9,959 nucleotides of DNA from NCBI GenBank assembly GCA_040902925.1, contig JBBDWJ010000003.1, positions 1 through 9,959 on the forward strand, written 5' to 3'. The first letter of the stretch is position 1. Every line of letters starts with the position of its first letter. A model generated the notes under the pieces. That model had not been told where the DNA came from. It saw nothing but the letters and a program-made list of their open reading frames with translations, and did no database searches. Positions 1 through 6,996 of this stretch are shown one piece after another. The position numbers were made by a program, and so were the translations under genes. The stretch comes from JBBDWJ01 sp040902925. GTDB taxonomy: Bacteria > Acidobacteriota > Terriglobia > Bryobacterales > UBA6623.

Positions 1-809
1 GGAACCCCAGCGACGGCTCGGGCCAACAGGTGATCGTGGCCGGCTCTTACGAGCTGTGCGCCTATTCCGTGGAGACCGGGAAGAAGCTGTGGTGGGTCAG
101 CTCGCTCACCTGGCAGTTGAAGCCGACGCCGGTGATCGACGGCGACACGATTTACGTACTCGGCTGGGCCGGCAGCGCCGACTTGGGCCAGCAGGAGGAG
201 ATCGCTCCGTTCGAGGAAGTTCTCAGCAAGTACGACAAAGACCGCGACGGCAAGCTGTCGAAAGAAGAAGCCGCCGGCCCGTTGGACGAGAAGACCCTGC
301 GAGCGTGGGATGAGCTCGAGCTCGACCGCGACGGTTTTCTCGGCGCGCGCGACTGGAGAGCCTATCAGTTGAAGCGCTCAGTGGTGAACTCGATGCAGGC
401 GATACGCCTTGGCGGCCAAGGCGACATGACCAAGACCGCGATCAAGTGGAAGTATCACAAGAGTCTTCCCAACGTGCCGTCGCCGCTGTTCTACGACGGG
501 GTTATCTACATGGTGAAGGACGGCGGTATCGTCACGACGCTCGACGCCGAAACGGGCGTGGTGCGCAAGCAGGACCGCCTGCGCGACGCCATGGACCGCT
601 ATTTCTCGTCGCCGGTGGCGGCCGACGGCAAGATTTTTATGGCCAGCGAGCCCGGCGTGGTGTCGGTGTTGAAGGCGGGCGGGGATTGGGAAATCCTTCA
701 AGCCAACGACATGGGGGAGGAGATTCACGCGACGCCGGTCATTCTAGACGGCAAGATTTATCTGCGGACGAAGGCGGCTCTGTATTGCTTCGCGGCGCCT
801 ACGACGTAG
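1..809 (+). CDS. PQQ-like beta-propeller protein with inserted EF-hand pair (5' truncated by window edge)
   Basis: The frame is open from the first complete codon (base 3) and ends at TAG 807-809, so the start and any signal peptide lie upstream of the window. Propeller blades are visible as repeated units ending in 'DGKIY', 'DGDTIY' or 'DGVIY' plus an aspartate/glycine turn and a tryptophan or phenylalanine strand (for example AYSVETGKKLWW near 60-95 and TLDAETGVVRKQ near 538-573). A classic EF-hand calcium loop, DKDRDGKLSKEE, is encoded at 234-269. A second, degenerate one, ELDRDGFLGARD, is at 318-353, with Glu instead of Asp at loop position 1 and Asp instead of Glu at position 12. The tail, from YFSSPVAADGKIF to LYCF, is colinear with the end of the complete paralogue at 6997-8367. 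The family is usually exported; here that is inferred from the paralogue. Binding of real PQQ is not implied by the repeat. The substrate is unknown. Confidence 0.9.
   Translation, partial: NPSDGSGQQVIVAGSYELCAYSVETGKKLWWVSSLTWQLKPTPVIDGDTIYVLGWAGSADLGQQEEIAPFEEVLSKYDKDRDGKLSKEEAAGPLDEKTLRAWDELELDRDGFLGARDWRAYQLKRSVVNSMQAIRLGGQGDMTKTAIKWKYHKSLPNVPSPLFYDGVIYMVKDGGIVTTLDAETGVVRKQDRLRDAMDRYFSSPVAADGKIFMASEPGVVSVLKAGGDWEILQANDMGEEIHATPVILDGKIYLRTKAALYCFAAPTT
234..353 (+). other. EF-hand pair within the propeller protein
   Basis: Two 12-residue EF loops lie 28 residues apart (loop start to loop start). The first has Asp at positions 1, 3 and 5, Gly at 6, Ser at 9 and Glu at 12, and should bind Ca2+. 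The second keeps Asp at 3 and 5 and Gly at 6 but has Glu at 1 and Asp at 12, so it is probably weaker or only structural. The pair sits in a roughly 70-residue stretch that the paralogue at 6997-8367 lacks. Confidence 0.85.
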
Positions 810-852
810 CGGCGCTTCTCGTAGCTTCGGCAGTTGACAGGCAGATGGAGCA

Positions 853-1020
853 ATCGCCGCTGGCGATCCGAGCCCCATGCGCAAGCATGAGGTCACATTT
901 GTGAGCCGAGGCGAGCCCCAGTGGTGTTAGGCCGTGAGAGCGTAGCCCCACGGCCTCGCATGGCGTCCGGATCGCCTCCGGCGATCACAGCCGCTCGGGC
1001 TACTGCGTCGCATCCGGACG
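853..1020. repeat. Cluster of small inverted and direct repeats in the convergent intergenic gap
   Basis: The 190-base gap between the convergent propeller gene and M1 peptidase gene has no plausible gene. It holds two related hairpins, ATCGCC-N3-GGCGAT at 853-867 and 971-985 (extending to a 7-bp stem at 970-986), which share 18 of 22 positions over 853-874 versus 971-992. A CATGC-GCAA-GCATG hairpin lies at 876-889. A perfect 8-bp stem, AGGCCGTG/CACGGCCT, is formed by 929-936 and 949-956. A 9-bp inverted pair, CGTCCGGAT/ATCCGGACG, is at 964-972 and 1012-1020. The heptamer AGCCCCA occurs three times on the + strand (871, 914, 944). The right arm of the 9-bp pair lies inside the last codons of the M1 peptidase gene. 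This resembles a REP/BIME-type extragenic repeat. A role in stopping convergent transcription is possible, but no T-tract follows any stem. Confidence 0.6.
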
Positions 1021-2889
1021 TAACAACTCATCGACGGCAGCCTGCGAAATTGGATGATAGGCGCTTTTCGCCTTGGCATAAATCTTCGCCGCGCGCTGCT
1101 TGCCTTCGGGTGTCTTTCCCAGCTCCTCATAAAGAGGCTTCACGAACTTGCGACGTCCTACAGTCGTGAGAAACTCCTCCAACCGCGCATAGGCCGGAGC
1201 ATACTGATTTCGAACCGCCATCAATAGCCACTGATGCGCAATCTCGGAATTCCCCGACTTGGTCAGACCGAACGCGTCATCGAGCTGCCGCATTTGTTCC
1301 GGCGCAAGCTGCTCGGGCATCGAGCGCAGGAAGTGCAGCCACTCCTGTGTCGACCAACCTTCCGGGGCGATCTTCGCTAGCTCAGTCTCTCCAGCGATCC
1401 AGCTCTTCGCCTGAGCCGCGACCTGATCGAGGGCATCGGAGACGGGAAACGCCGCGTTGTCGGGCAGCGCCGGCTCGTGGATCCACTCGTGAATTCGCAG
1501 CTTCTCGGCGACGCCGGGCTCCTGGCCAAGCAGATGCTCATCGAGGTACCGCAAGAAATCAGCCGTGGTAATGCTCTGGAAAGCAAAGTGGTCGAAATAG
1601 CCGCGCAGGAACGGGTCGAATTTGTCGCGGCCCACCGCTTTCTCAATCGTGCGCAAAAAAAGCATACCCTTAATGTAGGGAACCTGGGTGAATCCCTCGT
1701 CCGGGTCTCGCCCGGCCAGCTCGACGTAAAGAACCTGGTCGCGCGGCTCGAGCGCTTTCATTTCCTCGTGCAGCGCTTCGACTTCCAGAGCCGCTTCCAT
1801 GTTGGCGCGCCGCTCGCCGAACACCAGTTCCTGAATACGAGTTTCGAGATAGACCGTGAATCCTTCGTTCAACCAGAAATCGCGCCACGTCGCGTTGGTG
1901 ACGAGGTTGCCCGACCAGGAATGCGCCAGTTCGTGGGCGACGAGCGCGACGAGGCTTTTGTCACCGGCCAGGATGGTCGGAGTCGCGAACGTGAGCCGCG
2001 GGTTCTCCATCCCCCCGAACGGGAAGCTCGGAGGCAAAACCAGCAAATCATAGCGCCCCCAACGGTAAGGGCCGTAAAGCGGCTCCACGGCCTGCATCAT
2101 CTTTTCGGTGTCGTCGAATTCGGCGGCGGCGAGGCCGACGATGGAGGGTTCGGACCACACCCCCGTGCGCGCGCTCATGGTTTCAAAAACCAAATCGCCG
2201 ACCGCCAGGGCGATCAAATAAGACGGGACCGCCTGCGGCATCTTGAACTGGTATTCGCCCGAGCCGGCGCTGCCGGCGCTCATCTCCGCGCTCATCACGG
2301 CAACCAGGTCTTTGGGCGTGCGAATCGTGGCGTCATAGGTCACGCGCACTCCCGGGGAGTCTTGCAGCGGGATCCAACTCCGCGCATGGATCGCCTGCGA
2401 TTGCGAGTAGAGGAACGGGTGCTTCTTGCCGGCGGTTTGAGCCGGATCGAGCCATTGCAGTCCGCTCGCCCCTGGCGCGCTCGAGTAATGGACGCGCACA
2501 TGCGTGGCGCCGGAAGGAACGGTGATTCGCAGCGGGGATCCCAGGAACTTATCGGACTCACCGGCCTCAAAGGCCGCTTCCGAGAAAACGCTGCCGTCGC
2601 TGGATGTCTCGGCCCGCGTGATGTTCAGCTCGCGAGTGTCGAGAACGAGTTGTGCGGCGTCGGGTTTCGTGTGGCCGATCGCCAGCGTGACGAAACCCTG
2701 CAATGTCTTGGCTGCGAAATCCACGCCGAGGTCGAGCCAGACATGCTTAACCACGATCTCGCCGGGGTTTGCGTAGGAATGCAGATCCTGACGGGAATAA
2801 GTCTCAGCGGGGGCAGAAGTTTCCATAGGAGCGCCACAAGCAAGCACAAAACAAATGCCGATTGAAACCAACAACGACTTCAAGCGCAT
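1000..2889 (-). CDS. M1 family metallo-aminopeptidase, LTA4H-type, predicted lipoprotein
   Basis: This is a zinc aminopeptidase of the leukotriene A4 hydrolase/aminopeptidase B branch of peptidase family M1, removing N-terminal residues from peptides. From the chosen ATG (2889) the protein has 629 residues. Residues 1-18 form a lipoprotein signal peptide (MRLKSLLVSIGICFVLAC, lipobox VLAC), so it is probably membrane-anchored outside the cytoplasm. The N-terminal saddle domain carries an LTA4H-like stretch ending SQSQAIHARSWIPLQDSP. The catalytic domain has GGMEN (292-296, substrate amino-group and exopeptidase motif), HELAH (319-323) and the third zinc ligand Glu342 in NEGF, with 18 residues between HELAH and that Glu. 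Tyr405 in VPYIKG matches the catalytic tyrosine. The C-terminal helical domain ends with GRRKF; its Arg579 and Lys581 align with the LTA4H pair that binds the substrate carboxylate. No key residue is missing. An in-frame ATG at 2895 and another at 2961 exist, but the latter would read through a hairpin and bury the signal peptide. None has a clear Shine-Dalgarno. It lies 81 bases after the cytochrome gene on the same strand. Confidence 0.93.
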   Translation of the reverse strand: MRLKSLLVSIGICFVLACGAPMETSAPAETYSRQDLHSYANPGEIVVKHVWLDLGVDFAAKTLQGFVTLAIGHTKPDAAQLVLDTRELNITRAETSSDGSVFSEAAFEAGESDKFLGSPLRITVPSGATHVRVHYSSAPGASGLQWLDPAQTAGKKHPFLYSQSQAIHARSWIPLQDSPGVRVTYDATIRTPKDLVAVMSAEMSAGSAGSGEYQFKMPQAVPSYLIALAVGDLVFETMSARTGVWSEPSIVGLAAAEFDDTEKMMQAVEPLYGPYRWGRYDLLVLPPSFPFGGMENPRLTFATPTILAGDKSLVALVAHELAHSWSGNLVTNATWRDFWLNEGFTVYLETRIQELVFGERRANMEAALEVEALHEEMKALEPRDQVLYVELAGRDPDEGFTQVPYIKGMLFLRTIEKAVGRDKFDPFLRGYFDHFAFQSITTADFLRYLDEHLLGQEPGVAEKLRIHEWIHEPALPDNAAFPVSDALDQVAAQAKSWIAGETELAKIAPEGWSTQEWLHFLRSMPEQLAPEQMRQLDDAFGLTKSGNSEIAHQWLLMAVRNQYAPAYARLEEFLTTVGRRKFVKPLYEELGKTPEGKQRAAKIYAKAKSAYHPISQAAVDELLRPDATQ

Positions 2890-2913
2890 ATTCATCCATG
2901 ATAGCGTCTGTAG

Positions 2914-2933
2914 CACAGGCAATCCTGCCTGTG
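2914..2933. repeat. Perfect 8-bp hairpin between cytochrome and aminopeptidase genes
   Basis: CACAGGCA (2914-2921), a 4-base loop ATCC and TGCCTGTG (2926-2933) form a perfect inverted repeat. In the minus-strand transcript it lies 24 bases 5' of the chosen aminopeptidase start and 37 bases 3' of the cytochrome stop. There is no T-run, so it is not a canonical terminator. It could protect mRNA ends, attenuate, or be a copy of a dispersed intergenic repeat. Confidence 0.6.
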
Positions 2934-2970
2934 TCCCGGCCGCAAGCGCGGGCCAGAGCATGATCCGGCT

Positions 2971-5900
2971 TCAAAGACTTTTCAAAAAGGCAAGCAAGTC
3001 CGCCATCTGCCGGACATCGATCTGATTGTCGAGATCGGCGGGCATCCCGGAGACGCTCAGTGACCGCAGCGTCCTGATCTGGTCCCGCCGAATGACATCC
3101 TGCTCACCCTTGGCGCGCCGCAACGTAATCGAATCCGGCGTTTCAGCGCCCACTACGCCCGTGACCGTGCGGCCATCCGCGGTCTCGACGAGATACTCCT
3201 CGAATCCCGCTTCAATACGCCGGTTGGGATCGAGGATGTCGGTCATCAGAACTTCCTTGTTGCGAATCACTACGCTCAGCAGGTCTGGGCCGACCACCGA
3301 ACCCATCCCGCCGACCTGGTGGCACTCGGAGCAAACTCGGCGAAACACCTCCCGCCCGCGAGCCGCATCACCGGTCAGACCCAACGCCGGCCGGTAACGC
3401 TCATACACCGCCTTGCGGTCGCCTTCGAGGGCGGCAAACAGCGAACGCGCCCGCTGCTGGACCGCCTGGTCGGGATGTTGCAGCAACTGCCGGCGTCGTC
3501 GCTCGCTAATGCCCCAGGGCGGAATCTGTTCGGACTCGACCGCGTCCAACAGCGCGGTGACGCCCTGCGAATACCCGAACACCGCCTCGGTCGCGGCCTC
3601 GCGCACGGGCCCGGTGAGTTCGCGCCAGCGCGGCAACAATTTTCCGACCGCACCAGCGCCTTCCAGCCGGTTCAATGTTTCGACGGCTGCGATCTGCACC
3701 GGCTCAGGTTGGTGCGGCGTCAACAGCTCGATGGCAAGCTCGTTCGATTGCGAATTTTCATCCAACCCCAGCAACCGCATCGCGAATGCGCGATGGCCGG
3801 CCTCCTCCTTCTCGTTGCGGGCTGTTTCCGACGCCTTCGCAATCACGCGTTGCAGCGCGGCCGAGTTCTCGAAGCGAACCCGCGCCGCCAGTTCGAACGC
3901 GGCATCGCGCAGTTCCGGATCGTTGGAACCTAGCAGAGCGAGCAGTGCAGGCTGCGAGGCCGTCAGTTTCGGTTTTTTCGATTGGCTACGGCCGAGTCCC
4001 TGAGCCAAACCTTGCAGCGAACTGCGCGACCACCAGGCCGGCTGCCCATCCCGGCCACGCGTCACAGCGCCGAGCACGGCCGCAATCTCACGGTCGCTCG
4101 CCCGCGCGCCGATGATCGCCGCTACCGTGCGAAAGAAATTCTCTTTCTCCGCGCTCGGCGACGCCAGCGCCTCCCGCTGCTGCCGCAAGAAGGAAAACCA
4201 GGCGGGGGCGCGCTGCGGCGACGACGAAAGCACGGCCGTTTGAAACCACGGGCTCTCGATATGACGCAGCGCCACCTGCTGCAACTTTGCGAATGCCTTA
4301 GCGCCCTCCAATCCAGCCAAAGCCCCAGCGGCGCGCAGCTCCACGCGGGCGTCGGGATCATCGATCAAACGAAAAACGGCTCGCTCAAACCGCGGACGAT
4401 CCAAAACATCCTCGGCCAGCCGAAGCGCTTGCTCGCGAACAGCCGGCGAGCGATCGCCAAGCGCGTCTTCCAATAACGCCTCATCGAGAGTGCCAAGACC
4501 CTGCAGCGTCCAAAGGGCATGCAGCCTGCCGAAATCAGAATCGGGGTTGCGCGCCAGTTCGTCGAGAGCGGGCGCGGCCGCTTTATCCTGCCGCGCAACC
4601 AACAGGCGCTGCGCTGTCGTGCGCCACCACAGATTCGGGTTCGAAAGTTCGCGAACTAGCTCCACCGGCGACGCTGATCCAAGATCCGGCCTCCGCCCGG
4701 GCCCGGCCGACGCATGGACAACACGGTAGATACGCCCGCAGGCGGCATCCGGCACGTAGGGAATGGAATCGACAATCTCCTCAGGCGCAAACTCGGGATG
4801 CTCGACGACCTGGCGATGATAGTCGGCAACATAAAGCGCGCCGTCAGGGCCAACTGTGGTAAACACCGGCCGGAACCAGCTATCGGTCGAAGCCAAAAAC
4901 TCTGAGCTATCATCGCTCCGGCGAGCCGTGAACGTCGGCCCGTTCGCCGCGAGCACATCGCGATGGACGATGTTATGAACCGGGTCGCAAACGAACGTGC
5001 TGGCTTCGTATCCAGGCGGAAAGCTCCCGCCCGTATAGGCCGAGATGCCGCAAGCCGAAGTAAACCGCCCGTGCTGTGAGTCGTGAATGTATTCGGGGTC
5101 TACCGTAATCGGAAAAAGCTTTGCCGCGTTCTCGTGATCCGAGGCCGAAAACATCTGCAGCGGATTCGCCAACAGGGGATTCCGCCGCAGATAACGGTCG
5201 TCAAAAACGACATGGCGGACGTGATCGTTGTTCCAAAGCGTGAAGCGGTTGCCCCAGGCGTCGAACGTGTTGCCGAACTGCGAATTGCCGGCCACCGGCT
5301 CGACGATCGCCTCGCGCGGCTTGAAGCGCACGTCCTGCGAATGAACTGCAACGGCGGCTTTTTCGGGATGTTCGGGAAATCGTAGCGGAGTGCCTGAGTC
5401 GCCAAACTCCCGCGCGTAACGCACCGCGGTCAGCACCCGCGGGTACGCCGCGTAGATCCAGTTATCGAGGCCATAGAGCAGACCGTTGACACGAAGCTGC
5501 GGATTGGTGGCGGCAAAGCCGGTCAGCACGACCTGGCGCACGTCGGCGCGGCCATCCTGATTGGTGTCCTCGAAATAGAGAATGTCGGGCGCCGCCGTCA
5601 CCAGGATGCCCTTGCCCCAAGGCATCACTCCGGTTGGCATCGACATTTCAGCGGCGAAAATTTCGGCGTGTTCGAAATAGCCGTCGCCGTCGCGATCTTC
5701 GAGCCGTTTGACCCGCCCGCGCGGCTTGGGGTCGAGCGGATAGTCGCTCATCTCGACAACCAACAGCCGCCCCTGCTCGTCGAACGCCATGGCGACCGGA
5801 TCGACCACGTTCGGCTCGGCGGCCACGAGCTCGATCCGGAAACCTTCTGGAAGCTGGAAGGTTTTCAGCGCTTCCTTCGGAGGCACGGGTTTGCTGTTCG

Positions 5901-6015
5901 ATGAGCAGCCCGGCAACACGAACATCAAACCGACGAGCGCGATTCCGAACGCGAGCGATCGCCCGCGGACGCGATCCATCCCAACCGTGGCCGGTCCCAT
6001 TTCGGCGAATGTCAT
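2971..6015 (-). CDS. PVC-type cytochrome lipoprotein: dehydrogenase-like propeller, HEAT-like repeats, CxxCH heme domain
   Basis: The protein has 1014 residues from ATG 6015. A lipobox, VLPGC, puts the acylated Cys at residue 37, or 25 if the internal ATG at 5979 is used; that internal start gives a more typical signal peptide (MDRVRGRSLAFG onwards). Residues about 53-435 match the 'putative membrane-bound dehydrogenase' N-terminal domain, a sugar-dehydrogenase-like propeller opening with LPEGFRIELVAAEP. It has acidic turns EDRDGDGYF (106-114) and DTNQDGRADV (150-159) that look calcium-binding. Residues about 450-870 are helical HEAT-like repeats (for example RSPAVREQALRLAEDVL). The C-terminal cytochrome c domain has CSECH (895-899) and a likely distal ligand, Met991, in GMPADL. 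The family is typical of Planctomycetota, Verrucomicrobiota and Acidobacteriota and is thought to oxidise an unknown carbohydrate-like substrate outside the cytoplasm and pass electrons to the heme. Its first codon overlaps the channel stop codon as ATGA, which favours 6015 or translational coupling. No Shine-Dalgarno is evident. Confidence 0.92.
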   Translation of the reverse strand: MTFAEMGPATVGMDRVRGRSLAFGIALVGLMFVLPGCSSNSKPVPPKEALKTFQLPEGFRIELVAAEPNVVDPVAMAFDEQGRLLVVEMSDYPLDPKPRGRVKRLEDRDGDGYFEHAEIFAAEMSMPTGVMPWGKGILVTAAPDILYFEDTNQDGRADVRQVVLTGFAATNPQLRVNGLLYGLDNWIYAAYPRVLTAVRYAREFGDSGTPLRFPEHPEKAAVAVHSQDVRFKPREAIVEPVAGNSQFGNTFDAWGNRFTLWNNDHVRHVVFDDRYLRRNPLLANPLQMFSASDHENAAKLFPITVDPEYIHDSQHGRFTSACGISAYTGGSFPPGYEASTFVCDPVHNIVHRDVLAANGPTFTARRSDDSSEFLASTDSWFRPVFTTVGPDGALYVADYHRQVVEHPEFAPEEIVDSIPYVPDAACGRIYRVVHASAGPGRRPDLGSASPVELVRELSNPNLWWRTTAQRLLVARQDKAAAPALDELARNPDSDFGRLHALWTLQGLGTLDEALLEDALGDRSPAVREQALRLAEDVLDRPRFERAVFRLIDDPDARVELRAAGALAGLEGAKAFAKLQQVALRHIESPWFQTAVLSSSPQRAPAWFSFLRQQREALASPSAEKENFFRTVAAIIGARASDREIAAVLGAVTRGRDGQPAWWSRSSLQGLAQGLGRSQSKKPKLTASQPALLALLGSNDPELRDAAFELAARVRFENSAALQRVIAKASETARNEKEEAGHRAFAMRLLGLDENSQSNELAIELLTPHQPEPVQIAAVETLNRLEGAGAVGKLLPRWRELTGPVREAATEAVFGYSQGVTALLDAVESEQIPPWGISERRRRQLLQHPDQAVQQRARSLFAALEGDRKAVYERYRPALGLTGDAARGREVFRRVCSECHQVGGMGSVVGPDLLSVVIRNKEVLMTDILDPNRRIEAGFEEYLVETADGRTVTGVVGAETPDSITLRRAKGEQDVIRRDQIRTLRSLSVSGMPADLDNQIDVRQMADLLAFLKSL

Positions 6016-6833
6016 AACTGCGCGCCGCAGTACTTGCAGAACGTTGCGTCGGTGTCATGCTTCCCGGCCCCGCAACCGGGGCAGGCGCGCGTGTCGATCG
6101 GGCGCTGCACCTGCGCCAATTCGACCGACACGATGCCTGTAGGCACCGCGATGATGGCATATCCGAGCAGCATCAACAGCGTTGCCAGCAACTGCCCGGT
6201 CACCGTTTTTGGCGCGATGTCTCCGTAGCCAACCGTAGTCATCGTGACAATCGCCCAATAGATGCTGACCGGGATGCTGCTGAAGCCGTTCGCTTCCCCT
6301 TCGACCAGGTACATCAGGGTTCCCATGATGCACGCTATCGTGCCAACGACGCCCAGGAACACGGTAATCTTGATCCGGCTGGCGCGCATCGCTTGCGACA
6401 GCACTCCGGCCTCGCGGACATAATGGGTGAGCTTCAAGATCCGGAAAATGCGCAACAGGCGCAGCGCCCGGATGACCAGCAGCGACTGCGAACCCGCGAT
6501 GACCAGGCTCAGATAGGCGGGCATGGTCGCCAGCAGATCGACAATTCCGAAAAAACTTCGCGCATAGGCCAACGGCTTCCGCACGCTGTAGAGCCGCAGC
6601 ACATACTCGATGGTGAACAGACCGGTAAACGTCCATTCAGCGGCGCGGAGCTGCCAGCCGTAGGCTTGGCGGATCGACGCGACGCTTTCGAGCGCCACGC
6701 TGAGAATACTCAGCAGGATGCACCACAACAAAGCCACATCAAAGGCCCTGCCGCCAGGTGTATCCGCCTCGAAGATGATCTCGTGCAGCCGCTCTCGCAG
6801 CCCGATCGCGGGGCGAGGAGACGAAACGCTCAT
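6012..6833 (-). CDS. Voltage-gated-type K+ channel (six TM) with C-terminal zinc ribbon
   Basis: The protein has 273 residues and belongs to the Kv/KvAP-like ion transport superfamily in the inner membrane. Predicted helices are S1 at about 31-52, S2 at 64-84, S3 at 93-113, S4 at 118-137, S5 at 155-177 and S6 at 211-236. S4 has arginines at every third position (122, 125, 128, 131) followed by Lys134, so a working voltage sensor is likely. The selectivity filter TVGYGD is at 200-205 and predicts K+ selectivity. After S6 the short cytoplasmic tail ends in CPGCG (251-255) and CKYCG (266-270), a four-cysteine zinc-ribbon in place of the RCK or cyclic-nucleotide domain found in many bacterial channels. 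It appears to be the first gene of the minus-strand unit, and its TGA (6014-6012) overlaps the ATG of the cytochrome gene by four bases. ATG 6833 is the chosen start, giving about 30 cytoplasmic residues before S1; no strong ribosome site is seen. Confidence 0.93.
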   Translation of the reverse strand: MSVSSPRPAIGLRERLHEIIFEADTPGGRAFDVALLWCILLSILSVALESVASIRQAYGWQLRAAEWTFTGLFTIEYVLRLYSVRKPLAYARSFFGIVDLLATMPAYLSLVIAGSQSLLVIRALRLLRIFRILKLTHYVREAGVLSQAMRASRIKITVFLGVVGTIACIMGTLMYLVEGEANGFSSIPVSIYWAIVTMTTVGYGDIAPKTVTGQLLATLLMLLGYAIIAVPTGIVSVELAQVQRPIDTRACPGCGAGKHDTDATFCKYCGAQL

Positions 6834-6920
6834 GCTGCCAGTGTATGCGGGAGGCGGCTAAAACCACCAGCCACGCGGCAAGCTACGTAAGACTGCCTTT
6901 CACCAACAAACCTCTTGCCT

Positions 6921-6968
6921 CGAAACGTGCCGGGCATCCCCGAAACGTGGATTCCGACCTGTTATCAT
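6921..6968 (+). promoter_or_regulatory. Candidate promoter of the complete propeller gene, with tandem 9-bp direct repeat
   Basis: An extended -10 element, TG-T-TATCAT (6960-6968, hexamer 5 of 6 to consensus), sits 28 bases before the chosen ATG, predicting transcription start near 6975. There is no good -35 box. Instead CGAAACGTG occurs twice, at 6921-6929 and 6941-6949, exactly 20 bases apart (about two helical turns), around -54 and -34. This arrangement fits an activator or repressor binding site. The promoter is predicted from the pattern only. Confidence 0.5.
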
Positions 6969-6982
6969 GGCCAAAAAGCGTC

Positions 6983-6987
6983 GAGGA
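6983..6987 (+). promoter_or_regulatory. Ribosome binding site deciding the propeller start
   Basis: GAGGA lies 9 bases before the ATG at 6997. It favours that start over the upstream in-frame ATG at 6967, which falls inside the predicted -10 box and has no such site. Confidence 0.75.
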
Positions 6988-6996
6988 AATACCTGT

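Noticed and set aside
929..956. AGGCCGTG/CACGGCCT stem as an intrinsic terminator
   Set aside because: The stem is perfect, but neither strand has a T-run after it, so it is reported only as part of the repeat cluster.
1477..2865. A 462-codon open frame on the + strand
   Set aside because: It lies entirely antisense to the M1 aminopeptidase gene, whose HELAH, GGMEN and NEGF motifs are intact. Its translation shows no recognisable domain; long antisense frames are common in GC-rich genes.
6057..6890. A 277-codon open frame on the + strand
   Set aside because: It is antisense to the K+ channel, whose selectivity filter and S4 arginines are clear. It has no membrane or domain pattern of its own.
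6967..6996. Upstream in-frame ATG for the complete propeller gene
   Set aside because: It overlaps the predicted -10 box, lacks a ribosome site, and would add a charged stretch (MAKKRRGNTC) before a complete signal peptide beginning at 6997 with a GAGGA site.
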